From Aadella sp043822885 (GTDB lineage: Bacteria > Omnitrophota > Gorgyraeia > Tantalellales > Tantalellaceae): a stretch of 46,529 bases of DNA. Shown here one piece after another: positions 21,413 through 29,758 of the stretch. Positions within the stretch are counted from its first letter, which is position 1. Each line of letters starts with the position of its first letter. The notes beneath the pieces were generated by a model, which saw nothing but the letters and a program-made list of their open reading frames with translations, ran no database searches and was not told where the DNA came from. The DNA lies in NCBI GenBank assembly GCA_043822885.1, contig JBDRBI010000131.1, positions 1 through 46,529 of the forward strand. The letters are read 5' to 3'. A program made the translations under genes and the position numbers.

Positions 21413-22693
21413 TTAAGATTTCCCCATATTTTGGAAAAATTCCTCATTTGTCTTCGCTTTCTTTAAACGATCTATTAATAGCTGCATGGCCTCGACAGAA
21501 TCCATATCACTCAAAGCCTTTCTCATAAGCCAGATCTTCTTAAGCTCATCCTCTTCCACAAGAAGCTCCTCTTTACGGGTATTGGATCTTTTTATATCTA
21601 TTGAGGGGTAAATCCTTCTCTGGAAAAGATTTCTGTCCAACTGTATTTCCATATTGCCGGTACCTTTAAACTCCTCGAATATTACCTCATCCATGCGGCT
21701 TCCTGTATCAACCAATGCTGTAGCGATTATCGTAAGGCTTCCGCCTTCTTCAACATTCCGGGCAGTTCCAAAGAACCGTTTTGGTTTATGCAAGGCATTC
21801 GCGTCGACCCCTCCGGAAAGTATTTTACCCGAATGAGGTACGGTAGTATTGTATGCCCTCGCCAGACGCGTTATAGAATCCAGCAATATGATCACGTCGT
21901 ATTTGTGCTCTACAAGGCGTTTTGCTTTATGTAGCACCATTTCCGCCACCTGAGTATGTCTTTGAGCCTGCTCGTCAAATGTGGATGCTACAACTTCAGC
22001 GTTCACGGATCTTTTCATATCGGTAACTTCCTCCGGTCTTTCATCAATTAAAAGGATTATCAGTTTAATATCCGGATAATTCTGGGTTATGGCGTTAGCG
22101 AACTTCTGTAGAAAAACGGTCTTTCCGCTGTAAGGAGGAGCCACAATAAGCCCTCTTTGTCCTTTTCCCACGGGAGTAAGAATATCCATAACACGCATGG
22201 AGATATCGTTCTCCTCTGTTTCAAGATGAAGTCTTTCCTTCGGATATAAAGGGGTCAGATTTTCAAATAGGATCTTATTTTTTGAGACTTCCGGATTCTC
22301 GAAATTGACCGCTTCTACTTTTAAAAGAGCAAAATACCTCTCTCCCTCTTTCGGAGGACGTATTTGCCCGCTTACGGTGTCACCAGTTTTAAGATTAAAT
22401 CTTCTTATCTGTGACGGCGAAACATAAATATCATCCGGGCAAGGCAGATAATTATAATCCGAACTTCTCAAAAAACCGAATCCGTCTTCAAGTACTTCCA
22501 AAACCCCTTCTCCGTAAGCAAATCCGTCCTTTTCGACCTTGGCTTGCAGTACTTTAAAGATAAGGTCATGTTTTTTCATCCCGCTTATCCCGTTGATCTT
22601 AAGATCTTTTGCGATGTCCGTCAACTCCGAGATCTTCATGCTTTTTAGTTGTACAATATCTAATTCTTTTCCGCTTCCTGAACTTTTTGCCAT
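21413..22693 (-). CDS. rho: Transcription termination factor Rho
   Basis: Hexameric RNA helicase that ends transcription. 426 residues, with an N-terminal Rho-N helical domain (16-50), the cold-shock RNA-binding domain with GFGFLRS (71-77), and the ATPase core with Walker A PPYSGKT (186-192). Walker B IILLIDERPEEV follows, and then the Q-loop region. There is no long insertion in the RNA-binding region. It overlaps coaE by 34 bp. The motif PPYSGKT replaces the more common PPRAGKT, a modest variation. Rho in this genome is consistent with the few clear intrinsic terminators seen. Confidence 0.97.
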   Translation of the reverse strand: MAKSSGSGKELDIVQLKSMKISELTDIAKDLKINGISGMKKHDLIFKVLQAKVEKDGFAYGEGVLEVLEDGFGFLRSSDYNYLPCPDDIYVSPSQIRRFNLKTGDTVSGQIRPPKEGERYFALLKVEAVNFENPEVSKNKILFENLTPLYPKERLHLETEENDISMRVMDILTPVGKGQRGLIVAPPYSGKTVFLQKFANAITQNYPDIKLIILLIDERPEEVTDMKRSVNAEVVASTFDEQAQRHTQVAEMVLHKAKRLVEHKYDVIILLDSITRLARAYNTTVPHSGKILSGGVDANALHKPKRFFGTARNVEEGGSLTIIATALVDTGSRMDEVIFEEFKGTGNMEIQLDRNLFQRRIYPSIDIKRSNTRKEELLVEEDELKKIWLMRKALSDMDSVEAMQLLIDRLKKAKTNEEFFQNMGKS

Positions 22694-23256
22694 ATCTCTT
22701 CTACTCCTTTTCTTATTGTTTCGAGATCATTGTCATTGTCTATTATATAATCAGCAACCCTCTCCTTTTCCTTTTGAGGCAGCTGGCTTTCCATTATGCC
22801 GAGAACTTCATCTTCCGTCAAACCCCTTGTGAGAGCCCGTTTTATGCGGGTGGCTCTCTTTGCCTTGACCACTATCACTTTGTCCACATAATTATTAAGC
22901 CCGCATTCAACCAAAAGAGGCGCGTCTATCACAACCGTCCCTGACTCTTTTTCTCTTTCCGCTTCGTTTTTTATTCTGGCGATTATAAGCGGATGGAGTA
23001 TCCCCGATAATATTTCTATTTTTTTCTTATCAGAAAACACTTTTTTTCTCAAAGCAAGGCGATCCACTTTGCCGTCCTTGATCAATTCGTCTCCGAACTC
23101 CTCCGCTATTCTTTTTTTCATGCCGTCCTCATTAATAAGCATATGCGCTATACTATCCGCATCGACAAGCCTGGCTCCCTTTTTAACGAACATATCCGCA
23201 ACGGTCGTTTTCCCCGCAGCCACCCCTCCTGTAATCCCTATGATCTTTCCTTTCAT
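22660..23256 (-). CDS. coaE: Dephospho-CoA kinase
   Basis: Last step of coenzyme A synthesis. The 198-residue P-loop kinase has GITGGVAAGKTTVA at residues 7-20, the DADSIAHML substrate motif and VVIDAPLLVECGL. Ribosome site AAGGAC, 7 nt spacing. It is followed by rho with a 34-bp overlap. CoaX and PanB in this window serve the same pathway, though the three lie in separate transcription units. Confidence 0.95.
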   Translation of the reverse strand: MKGKIIGITGGVAAGKTTVADMFVKKGARLVDADSIAHMLINEDGMKKRIAEEFGDELIKDGKVDRLALRKKVFSDKKKIEILSGILHPLIIARIKNEAEREKESGTVVIDAPLLVECGLNNYVDKVIVVKAKRATRIKRALTRGLTEDEVLGIMESQLPQKEKERVADYIIDNDNDLETIRKGVEEIWQKVQEAEKN

Positions 23257-23281
23257 TCATTTGTCCTTATGTAATTAGTTA

Positions 23282-23393
23282 TTCTCTCTTCTCCTTTTCA
23301 AAAGAGGGTAGAAACTAGATCTCAAGGGTGTAAACTATAATCTACCTTCTATTTTCTACCTTCTAACTTCTCTCTTCTCGCTTCTCTCCGCTA
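23282..23393. repeat. Word array (TAGAAG / CTTCTA type) ending in the polA stop
   Basis: The left side has AGAGGGTAGAAACTAG, the right side CTACCTTCTATTTTCTACC and CTTCTCTCTTCTCGCTTC. The polA TAG codon is part of a GCTAAGTAGCGGAGAGAAGC word. The array fills the gap between polA and coaE. Confidence 0.75.
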
Positions 23394-25979
23394 CTTAGCT
23401 TCCAGCCAGTTCTCGCCGGATCCTATGTCCACTTTTAGCGGCACTTTTAACGTCATAACATTTTCCATTATTACCCTGATCGCGTCCGTTATTTCTTTGT
23501 GATGTTTTCTCGGCACATCAAAGACGAGCTCGTCATGTACTTGTATTATAAGTTTCACGTCTTGTTCTTTTAGTTTTTTATAACAATCTATCATAGCGAG
23601 CTTTATGATATCCGCCGCGGATCCTTGCACTGCGGTATTAACAGCGGCTCTTTCGGCGAACTTTCTTACATGGTCATTTTCGCTTTTAATTTCGGGAATA
23701 TATCTTCGTCTTTTGAGCAGTGTTGAAACAAATCCATTCTTACGCGTTTCGTTTATTATCCGTTCGATAAATTCCAAGGTCTCTCCATATTCGGAAAAAT
23801 ACGCGTCAATAAATTTTTGCGCCTCTTCTATCGTGATATCAAGCTCTTTTGCCAACCCAAAAGCGCTTATACCGTAGATTATTCCGAAATTGACCGTTTT
23901 AGCGGCGCTCCTTTGCTCGTCAGTCACTTCTTTGAGCGAACGATCGAATATCTTTCCGGCCGTAACGCGGTGTACATCTTCTCCGTTGTTAAATGCTTTT
24001 ATCAATTTTTTATCTTCCGCAAGATGCGCCAGGATCCTCAATTCTACCTGAGAATAATCGGCAGCGATCAATATCCTGTCCGCGCCGCCTGAAATAAAAG
24101 CGCGCCGTATCTCTTTCCCCAAGGCCGTTTTTATGGGAATATTCTGAAGATTCGGATCGCTAGAAGAGAGCCTCCCTGTCGCGGTTACAGCTTGATTGAA
24201 CTTAGCGAATATCTTTCCGTCATTGGCCGAAGCCAGACCCAGTAAAGTATCATAATATCCGGTCTTTAACTTGTTCATCTCGCGATAGTCGATCAATTTT
24301 ACCGGCAGAGCGTGCATTGAAGCCAGGCGTCTCAGGACCGATTCATCCGTTGAGCGGCCAGTTTTAGTCTTTTTTATTACCGGTAAAGAAAGTTTATCGT
24401 AAAGAATGATCTGCATCTGTTTAGGGGAATTGATATTGAATTCTTCCCCCGCAAGTTCATAAATTTCATGCGTTACCTTTTCCAGATCTTTCTCTATTTT
24501 TTTAGAACCTTTTTTCAAGGCTTCGCTATCTACATCCACTCCATGAGATTCCATATCCGCAAGCACTTTTATTAACGGCATTTCAACTTTTTCAAAGAGA
24601 CCATTAAGTTCTTTTTCCTTTAAGAGCGGCTCGAGAAACCCATAAATGTCTTTTGTGAAATGACTTTTGATACATGTTTTTTTTACAACATCGGCATCAG
24701 AAGTCATATTTGTTCCTAAACTCCGCTGAAGGATCGACCTGAAATCATAACTCCCGGCAGAGGGATCCAGCAAATAATCCGCTACCATTATGTCAAAGAT
24801 CTTTCCCTTTACCTCTATACCTTCCCTTCTAAAAAAAAGTATTTGTCTTTTTATATCCCATCCGACTTTTTCAATGCTATCATCCTCAAATATGTTTTTT
24901 AACTCTTTTCCGAATGCGTCTCTTTCTTTCTCTGCCTTTAAAGGGATAAAAGCGGTCTTTTCCCCGATCGTCAGGGATACCCCCTTTACTCCGTCTTTTT
25001 CCTCCTCCGGAACCGTGGAGAAAAAGATCTTCTCGTTCTTTGTTCTTCCCTTTAATGCTTTTTTGACATCTTCTTCCGTCTTGCATTCCGTGTAGCCGAT
25101 CTCGCTTCTATCGACAGTCGCTATCTCACCTAAAAGTTTTTTAAACTCGAACTTCTTATAGAGTTCCGCAAGTCTTTCACTGTCTGGCTCCCCTAAAAAT
25201 GTTTTATCAAGATCTATATCTATCGGCACCTTACTATCCAGAACTACCAGTTCTTTACTTAATCTCGCCATATCCTCTTCCGCTACAAGTTTGTCCTTTG
25301 TGGAACCCGCGGTCATGTTTTCCATATTAGCGTATATGTTGTCTATACTACCGTACTCATTTATAAGCTTCGCGGCACCGACCTTTCCTATGCCTTTGAC
25401 TCCCGGGATATTGTCGCTCGAGTCTCCCGTAAGAGCCATAAGCTCGGTTATCTTATCCGGAGTAACTCCGTATTTTTCTTCGACTTCTTTTTTTTTGTAC
25501 GTTTTCTCTCCGAAAGAGCTAAGACTCAAAACGCTCACATCCTTATCCACAAGCTGCAGCGCATCTTTATCGCTGGTTACTATAACTACATTCATCCCAT
25601 TTTCTTTTGCTTTCTCCGTTAATGTAGCTATGATGTCATCCGCTTCATATCCTGAAAGCTGACAAATAGTTATGTTCATCGCTTCGACTACCTCTTTTAT
25701 CTTAGAGATCTGCTCAGCCAGATCATCCGGCATCGGTTTGCGATGTATCTTATATTCGTCGTATTTTTTATGGCGCACTGTCGGACCCGGCATATCAAAG
25801 ACCATCACCAATCTTTGAGGATCATGTTCTTTGCGCAATTTTCGTATAATATTGATGAATCCATATATGGCATTTGTGGGTTCCCCCTTTGATGTGGCGA
25901 GATCCCGTATCGCATAATACGCGCGGTAACAAAAGGCGTTCCCGTCGATCAAATAGATATTTTCGTCTTTTTTGCTCAT
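23391..25979 (-). CDS. polA: DNA polymerase I, proofreading residues lost
   Basis: 862 residues with three regions. The 5'-3' exonuclease (1-290: YLIDGNAFCYRAYYA, GYEADDIIATL, TSDKDALQL) is intact. The 3'-5' exonuclease-like domain (about 300-470) lacks the key acidic residues: the first motif reads FFSTVPEE instead of DTE, and the second WDIKRQ lacks the Asp. The polymerase domain is intact (DYSQVELRILAH, KTVNFGIIYG, QVHDELVFDV). So gap filling and RNA primer removal are predicted without proofreading, as in many bacterial Pol I. A consensus promoter lies 130-160 bp upstream. No Shine-Dalgarno is visible before the ATG. Confidence 0.96.
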   Translation of the reverse strand: MSKKDENIYLIDGNAFCYRAYYAIRDLATSKGEPTNAIYGFINIIRKLRKEHDPQRLVMVFDMPGPTVRHKKYDEYKIHRKPMPDDLAEQISKIKEVVEAMNITICQLSGYEADDIIATLTEKAKENGMNVVIVTSDKDALQLVDKDVSVLSLSSFGEKTYKKKEVEEKYGVTPDKITELMALTGDSSDNIPGVKGIGKVGAAKLINEYGSIDNIYANMENMTAGSTKDKLVAEEDMARLSKELVVLDSKVPIDIDLDKTFLGEPDSERLAELYKKFEFKKLLGEIATVDRSEIGYTECKTEEDVKKALKGRTKNEKIFFSTVPEEEKDGVKGVSLTIGEKTAFIPLKAEKERDAFGKELKNIFEDDSIEKVGWDIKRQILFFRREGIEVKGKIFDIMVADYLLDPSAGSYDFRSILQRSLGTNMTSDADVVKKTCIKSHFTKDIYGFLEPLLKEKELNGLFEKVEMPLIKVLADMESHGVDVDSEALKKGSKKIEKDLEKVTHEIYELAGEEFNINSPKQMQIILYDKLSLPVIKKTKTGRSTDESVLRRLASMHALPVKLIDYREMNKLKTGYYDTLLGLASANDGKIFAKFNQAVTATGRLSSSDPNLQNIPIKTALGKEIRRAFISGGADRILIAADYSQVELRILAHLAEDKKLIKAFNNGEDVHRVTAGKIFDRSLKEVTDEQRSAAKTVNFGIIYGISAFGLAKELDITIEEAQKFIDAYFSEYGETLEFIERIINETRKNGFVSTLLKRRRYIPEIKSENDHVRKFAERAAVNTAVQGSAADIIKLAMIDCYKKLKEQDVKLIIQVHDELVFDVPRKHHKEITDAIRVIMENVMTLKVPLKVDIGSGENWLEAK

Positions 25980-26110
25980 CTGTTTAAATGCACCGCGCGA
26001 GAGGCGGTAAAATGAAAAGAGTCGCGTTATTCGCTTTTATATGGTTATAGGTCAACTTTTTAGATTAATTTTGTGCGGAAATCCTTAGCGGTGAGATCCG
26101 TGATGAAATG

Positions 26111-26139
26111 ATTATATACAAGGAGGCGCCGCAAGTCAA
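26111..26139 (-). promoter_or_regulatory. Promoter of polA
   Basis: On the minus strand TTGACT (26139-26134), a 17-bp spacer and TATAAT (26116-26111). Transcription would give a leader of about 125 nt before the polA ATG. The leader (25980-26105) contains no clear hairpin or ribosome site. Confidence 0.85.
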
Positions 26140-26165
26140 GTTTTATGTATCTTTTTTATCGATTA

Positions 26166-26528
26166 TCACTTAAATATGATTATTGTAAGAAGAACAAGTA
26201 ATATACCGGAGAATATGTAAAAATCGTTGAAATATAGAAAATCAGCTACAGCCTCTTGAAAACTCTCGCCGCCGGCGGATTCCGAAGAGATCTTTAATTT
26301 TCCTCTTCGAGCTCTTTGGATCTCGCCGACGGTCATTTCGCCCATTTCTTTCACCTTGGAATCTATTTCCGATCGAATGGCGTCTATCTGTTCTTTTCGG
26401 AACCTAAGCAATTCTCCGCCTAACTTATAGGCGGTTATGATCTTTTTATCCACAAGATCTACAGTCCTCTCTTCACTAAGCTTGAGATATTCTGCTAATT
26501 CACGTAATGTTAAAAGCTTTTCGGACAT
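26166..26528 (-). CDS. Excisionase-type HTH protein with C-terminal membrane anchor
   Basis: 120 residues. Residues 5-52 form a MerR/excisionase-type HTH (LTLRELAEYLKLSEERTVDL, then the wing GGELLRFRKEQIDAI). A charged, probably helical linker follows, and one hydrophobic helix lies at the extreme C-terminus (about 103-119, GILLVLLTIIIFK). This is a tail-anchor topology that would leave the HTH in the cytoplasm. It starts 1 bp after the stop of the bactofilin-HTH gene, with AAGGG upstream, so the two are coupled. I know of no characterised member. Binding of DNA near the membrane, or HTH-HTH pairing with the bactofilin, is inference. Confidence 0.85.
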   Translation of the reverse strand: MSEKLLTLRELAEYLKLSEERTVDLVDKKIITAYKLGGELLRFRKEQIDAIRSEIDSKVKEMGEMTVGEIQRARRGKLKISSESAGGESFQEAVADFLYFNDFYIFSGILLVLLTIIIFK

Positions 26529-26529
26529 A

Positions 26530-27087
26530 TTATCCCTTTGTCTTCACTTTGCCGTCGGCTATCCACTGGTCTATCTTAGACCTTTCGAATATCCATTGTC
26601 CGCCTTCTTTGGTGCCCGGAAGAACTCCGTCAGACGCCCATTCACCGACTTTATTTCTGTCGACCTCTAAATATTCCGCAAGCTGGTTAGTATCCAGCCA
26701 GTTATCTCTTTTAGAGATATTTTCTTCGCCCGTGAATCCCGTCATTTTTATGCGGCCGTTTATAACCGCTCCTTCCCCTATGGAAAGTATGGGAGTCTCT
26801 ACGTCCCCTTTGAGTGAAGCGCTGGACTCAAGTCTGAGAGATTTTCCGGCCTTTATGTTCCCTAGTACTCTTCCGGATATCAATATCTCTTCCCCCACGA
26901 TGTTGGCCGCTATATCCGCTTTATGCCCTATCATCAAAACACCTTTAGTATCGAGTGTTCCCTCAAACTTACCGTTAATACGTAAATTTACCGGATCTTC
27001 AAAACGCAAAGTCCCTTGCATACTGGCGCTAACGTCCAACATTTTATCGCCGTATTGATCGTTGCTTTCGCCTTTTCTTTTCTTCAT
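26530..27087 (-). CDS. Bactofilin fused to an excisionase-type HTH domain
   Basis: 185 residues. Residues 18-118 are a bactofilin (polymer-forming cytoskeletal, DUF583) right-handed beta-helix, seen in GKFEGTLDTKGVLMIG, GEEILISGRVLGNIKAG and SASLKGDVETPILSIG. After a short linker, residues 129-177 form a MerR/excisionase-type HTH (WLDTNQLAEYLEVDRNKVG, wing EGGQWIFERSKIDQWI). Bactofilins polymerise without nucleotides, often at membranes, and recruit cell-wall or chromosome-organising factors; a DNA-binding fusion is not part of the characterised proteins I know. AGGAGGG lies 4 nt before the ATG, and a TATAAT lies 47 bp upstream without a clear -35. It is followed at 1 bp by the membrane-anchored HTH gene. 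Confidence 0.92.
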   Translation of the reverse strand: MKKRKGESNDQYGDKMLDVSASMQGTLRFEDPVNLRINGKFEGTLDTKGVLMIGHKADIAANIVGEEILISGRVLGNIKAGKSLRLESSASLKGDVETPILSIGEGAVINGRIKMTGFTGEENISKRDNWLDTNQLAEYLEVDRNKVGEWASDGVLPGTKEGGQWIFERSKIDQWIADGKVKTKG

Positions 27088-27194
27088 TTTACCCTCCTGT
27101 CTTTGAACGACATTTTAAGATCTCAGCTAAACCATTATATTACAAATAAACGTTCTGTGGTACTCTTTTCCTTACTTTTGTAGGGGCGATTCCC

Positions 27195-27848
27195 TTATCC
27201 CCATGAGGCTTCAAGGACTCCGGGAAGACACTGTATTTCCATGATCGTATCTTTTCTGCAGAGCCTGGGAAGCATGACATGAAACTCTAAAAATTCCGCA
27301 TCCGTTTCTTTCAAGGGCGCTATCCTTTTAGTTCTCCCTCCGTATGATTCTATGATACTCTTGATATCTTCGGAAGAAGTATCCGCCTCCGGAGAGAGTT
27401 TTACGATGATCTTTCTGCTCTGTCTTTTAAGTTCCATGACCTCTTCTAATCTTGAAAGGATAAGCACCACGAGCGCTATAAGGGTTGTTATAACTCCCGG
27501 GATATACATTCCCGCTCCAACGGCAAGTCCGACAGCCGATACCGCCCAGATACTCGCGGCGGTCGTCAGTCCGCGTATCGATGTTCCATAACGTATTATG
27601 GCTCCTGCACCCAGAAAACCTATGCCGGTTACGACTCCGGCCGCTATCCTTGAAGGATCGACAGCACCCAAACTAGCGTATTCTTGGGCCATCCCGATGG
27701 ATGTTACCATAAAAAGTGCTGATCCGATACACACCAGAATATGTGTTCTAAGACCTGCCGCGCAACCGTGCAGTTCCCTCTCTAATCCGATCGATCCGCC
27801 CAGTATCGCGGCCGCTAAAATACGTAAGAATAGGTCCAGTTCTGCCAT
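27195..27848 (-). CDS. MgtC/SapB family membrane protein
   Basis: 217 residues, with four to five membrane helices in the first 140 and a cytoplasmic C-terminal ACT-like domain. Family motifs are present: GGSIGLERELHGCAAGLRTH, GVVTGIGFLGAGAIIR, and GLTTAASIWAVSAVGLAVG. In pathogens MgtC helps growth at low magnesium by acting on the ATP synthase; the role in free-living bacteria is unclear. Excellent ribosome site (AAGGAGGG). The last codons and the following GGGAATCGCCCCTAC resemble half of a widespread GC-rich palindromic repeat, so its 3' end may have been remodelled. Confidence 0.92.
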   Translation of the reverse strand: MAELDLFLRILAAAILGGSIGLERELHGCAAGLRTHILVCIGSALFMVTSIGMAQEYASLGAVDPSRIAAGVVTGIGFLGAGAIIRYGTSIRGLTTAASIWAVSAVGLAVGAGMYIPGVITTLIALVVLILSRLEEVMELKRQSRKIIVKLSPEADTSSEDIKSIIESYGGRTKRIAPLKETDAEFLEFHVMLPRLCRKDTIMEIQCLPGVLEASWG

Positions 27849-27858
27849 TTTCCCTCCT

Positions 27859-27947
27859 TAATTAGTTCATGGTTGATAGTTCGTAGTTCGTAGCATATTG
27901 ACCGATACTCTATGTTTTAACTACAAACTATCAACTATCAACTATGA
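27859..27947. repeat. Word array (GTTCATGGTTGATAG / complement) reaching into tsaD
   Basis: The left arm is GTTCATGGTTGATAGTTC, the core ATTGACCGAT at 27897-27906, and the right arm ACTATCAACTATCAACTATG. The right end encodes the last residues of TsaD (F-I-V-D-S, TGA). Confidence 0.8.
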
Positions 27948-28932
27948 ACTCTTTTGCAAGTTTTTCGCCTAAAAGGGCGACCATTGCGGCGTTATCGGCG
28001 CAATATTCTCTTCTCGGTACAAATAGCTCGTATCCTTTCTTTTCACAAAAAGAGGAAAGAGTCGAACGTAATACCTTGTTGCAGATCACTCCTCCTCCTA
28101 CCGCGAGACGCTCTACCTTCGTTGCTTTTATAGCTCGCGCGACCTTTTCTCTCACGACATCGACCACGGCTTCCTGAAAAGAATAGCAAATACGTTCCTT
28201 TTCTTCTTCCGTCTTATGAGCCGAATTCCAATGATAAAGAACCGCTGTTTTGATCCCGCTAAAGCTAAAGTCCAGATTATCCCGATCCTTAAGTAGTGCT
28301 CTCGGAAAATTAATGATCGCCTTCTTCCCGTTTTTTTTCTCTCGTAAAAATTTTTCCGACATTTTCTCCACGATAGGACCGCCGGGATAACCAAGACCGA
28401 GCATCTTTGATACTTTGTCAAAGGCTTCACCTATAGCGTCATCTTTTGTTCTGGCGATAGGGATAAAATCTGTCAAAGATCTAAAATGATATATGCTGGT
28501 ATGACCGCCGGAGACTATCAACGCTAAAAAAGGAAATAGTTTTTCCAATTCTTTCAATTTATTATCTTCATCGATAAAGCTGGATATAACATGCGCATGC
28601 AGATGATCAACGCCTATAAGAGGAACATTCAGCGCGCAGCTTATTGCCTGCGCAAAAACTTTTCCGATAAGAAGAGACCCAGGAAGACCCGGCTTCATAG
28701 TATACGACACCTGATCGACTTCGCCTATGTTCTTTCCCGCATCGCTTAAAGCTCTCTCTACCACTGAATGTATGTATTCTACATGAAACCGCGAAGCTAT
28801 CTCCGGAACTACCCCTCCGTATTTCTCATGCAGCTCTACACTAGAAGATACCTCGTTAGAAAGAACCCTCCCGTCCTCTACCAAAGAAGCCGCAGTCTCG
28901 TCACATGAACTCTCTATTCCTAAAACTATCAT
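27931..28932 (-). CDS. tsaD: tRNA N6-adenosine threonylcarbamoyltransferase
   Basis: Catalytic subunit that transfers threonylcarbamoyl to A37 of ANN-decoding tRNAs, with TsaB, TsaE and TsaC. 333 residues, a normal length. The iron-binding histidines are in DHLHAH (H110, H114), ASKHA motifs include GIESSCDETA and SGGHTSIYH, and the C-terminal DNAAMVALLG block is present. The final residues FIVDS are encoded by a repeat word. Ribosome site AGGAAATA. It lies 34 bp downstream of the polysaccharide deacetylase gene. The partner genes are not in this window. Confidence 0.96.
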   Translation of the reverse strand: MIVLGIESSCDETAASLVEDGRVLSNEVSSSVELHEKYGGVVPEIASRFHVEYIHSVVERALSDAGKNIGEVDQVSYTMKPGLPGSLLIGKVFAQAISCALNVPLIGVDHLHAHVISSFIDEDNKLKELEKLFPFLALIVSGGHTSIYHFRSLTDFIPIARTKDDAIGEAFDKVSKMLGLGYPGGPIVEKMSEKFLREKKNGKKAIINFPRALLKDRDNLDFSFSGIKTAVLYHWNSAHKTEEEKERICYSFQEAVVDVVREKVARAIKATKVERLAVGGGVICNKVLRSTLSSFCEKKGYELFVPRREYCADNAAMVALLGEKLAKEFIVDS

Positions 28933-28966
28933 TATTTCCTAAAATAAGGATCGTACGTAGGTTTTT

Positions 28967-29758
28967 CTATTTTTCTTTATCATCTGCAAGATCGGATAAT
29001 TTAACGAACTTCACACCCATTTTTTCCATTTCCGGAACTATATTTTTTAATGCCTCAAAAGTTACCATGCGATCGTGCCCTATTCCAATGGCGCTATTGC
29101 GGTTATTTTTAAGAGCCACAAGGTTGATCAAACATTGTTCTATTTTTTTTGTCTCCCGAGAATTATCCAAAAAAATGTCTCTTTGAAAGCAGGGAACATC
29201 TTTCTCTTCGGCAATTTTCCCGCATACGGAATCGGGTGAGGTAAAAGAATCCAGAAAGAACATATTTCGTTTCTTTAATTCTTCAAAAATAATCGTCATT
29301 GTACGCGCATCTCCGGTCGCTTTTGACCCCATATGATTGGATATTCCTTTGGCAAAGGGGACCGAATCGAGAGCCCTCCCTATTATATCGCGGATCTCAC
29401 CGTCTTCCATGCCCACCAAAACCGTATCGACTTCAAGGGGAACATTGCCACCTTCCGGCTGCATAGGAAGATGTAATATCACTTCTATACCTTTCTCCTC
29501 GGCGAATCTTGATACTGTTTTTGAATATGGAGTATTAGGTAAAACCGCTATTGTTACGGGGACAGTTAGATCTCCCAGAGCACTTAAATTAATTTTGTTA
29601 TATCCAAAATCATCCAGAACGATCGCTACCTTGAATATTTCTTTTATTTCTAAAACTTCTTCTTTAACAACTTCCTTTTTCTCCGAAAAAATGCTATGAA
29701 AAATAAAAAGGATCGCTATCCCTAAAGCTAAATAAAACAGTATTCTCCGCTGTCTCAT
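28967..29758 (-). CDS. Divergent polysaccharide deacetylase family protein (YibQ-like)
   Basis: 263 residues with an N-terminal membrane anchor (about residues 5-22) and an extracytoplasmic domain of the DUF610/YibQ type. Motifs are IVLDDFGYN, VTIAVLPNTPYS, EVILHLPMQPEGG and GISNHMGSKAT, the metal-site arrangement of NodB-like deacetylases. The substrate is unknown; a cell-wall glycan is plausible. It overlaps ctpA by 4 bp (ATGA). The ctpA-yibQ pairing is common in Gram-negative bacteria, often beside envC, and supports an envelope role. Confidence 0.9.
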   Translation of the reverse strand: MRQRRILFYLALGIAILFIFHSIFSEKKEVVKEEVLEIKEIFKVAIVLDDFGYNKINLSALGDLTVPVTIAVLPNTPYSKTVSRFAEEKGIEVILHLPMQPEGGNVPLEVDTVLVGMEDGEIRDIIGRALDSVPFAKGISNHMGSKATGDARTMTIIFEELKKRNMFFLDSFTSPDSVCGKIAEEKDVPCFQRDIFLDNSRETKKIEQCLINLVALKNNRNSAIGIGHDRMVTFEALKNIVPEMEKMGVKFVKLSDLADDKEK

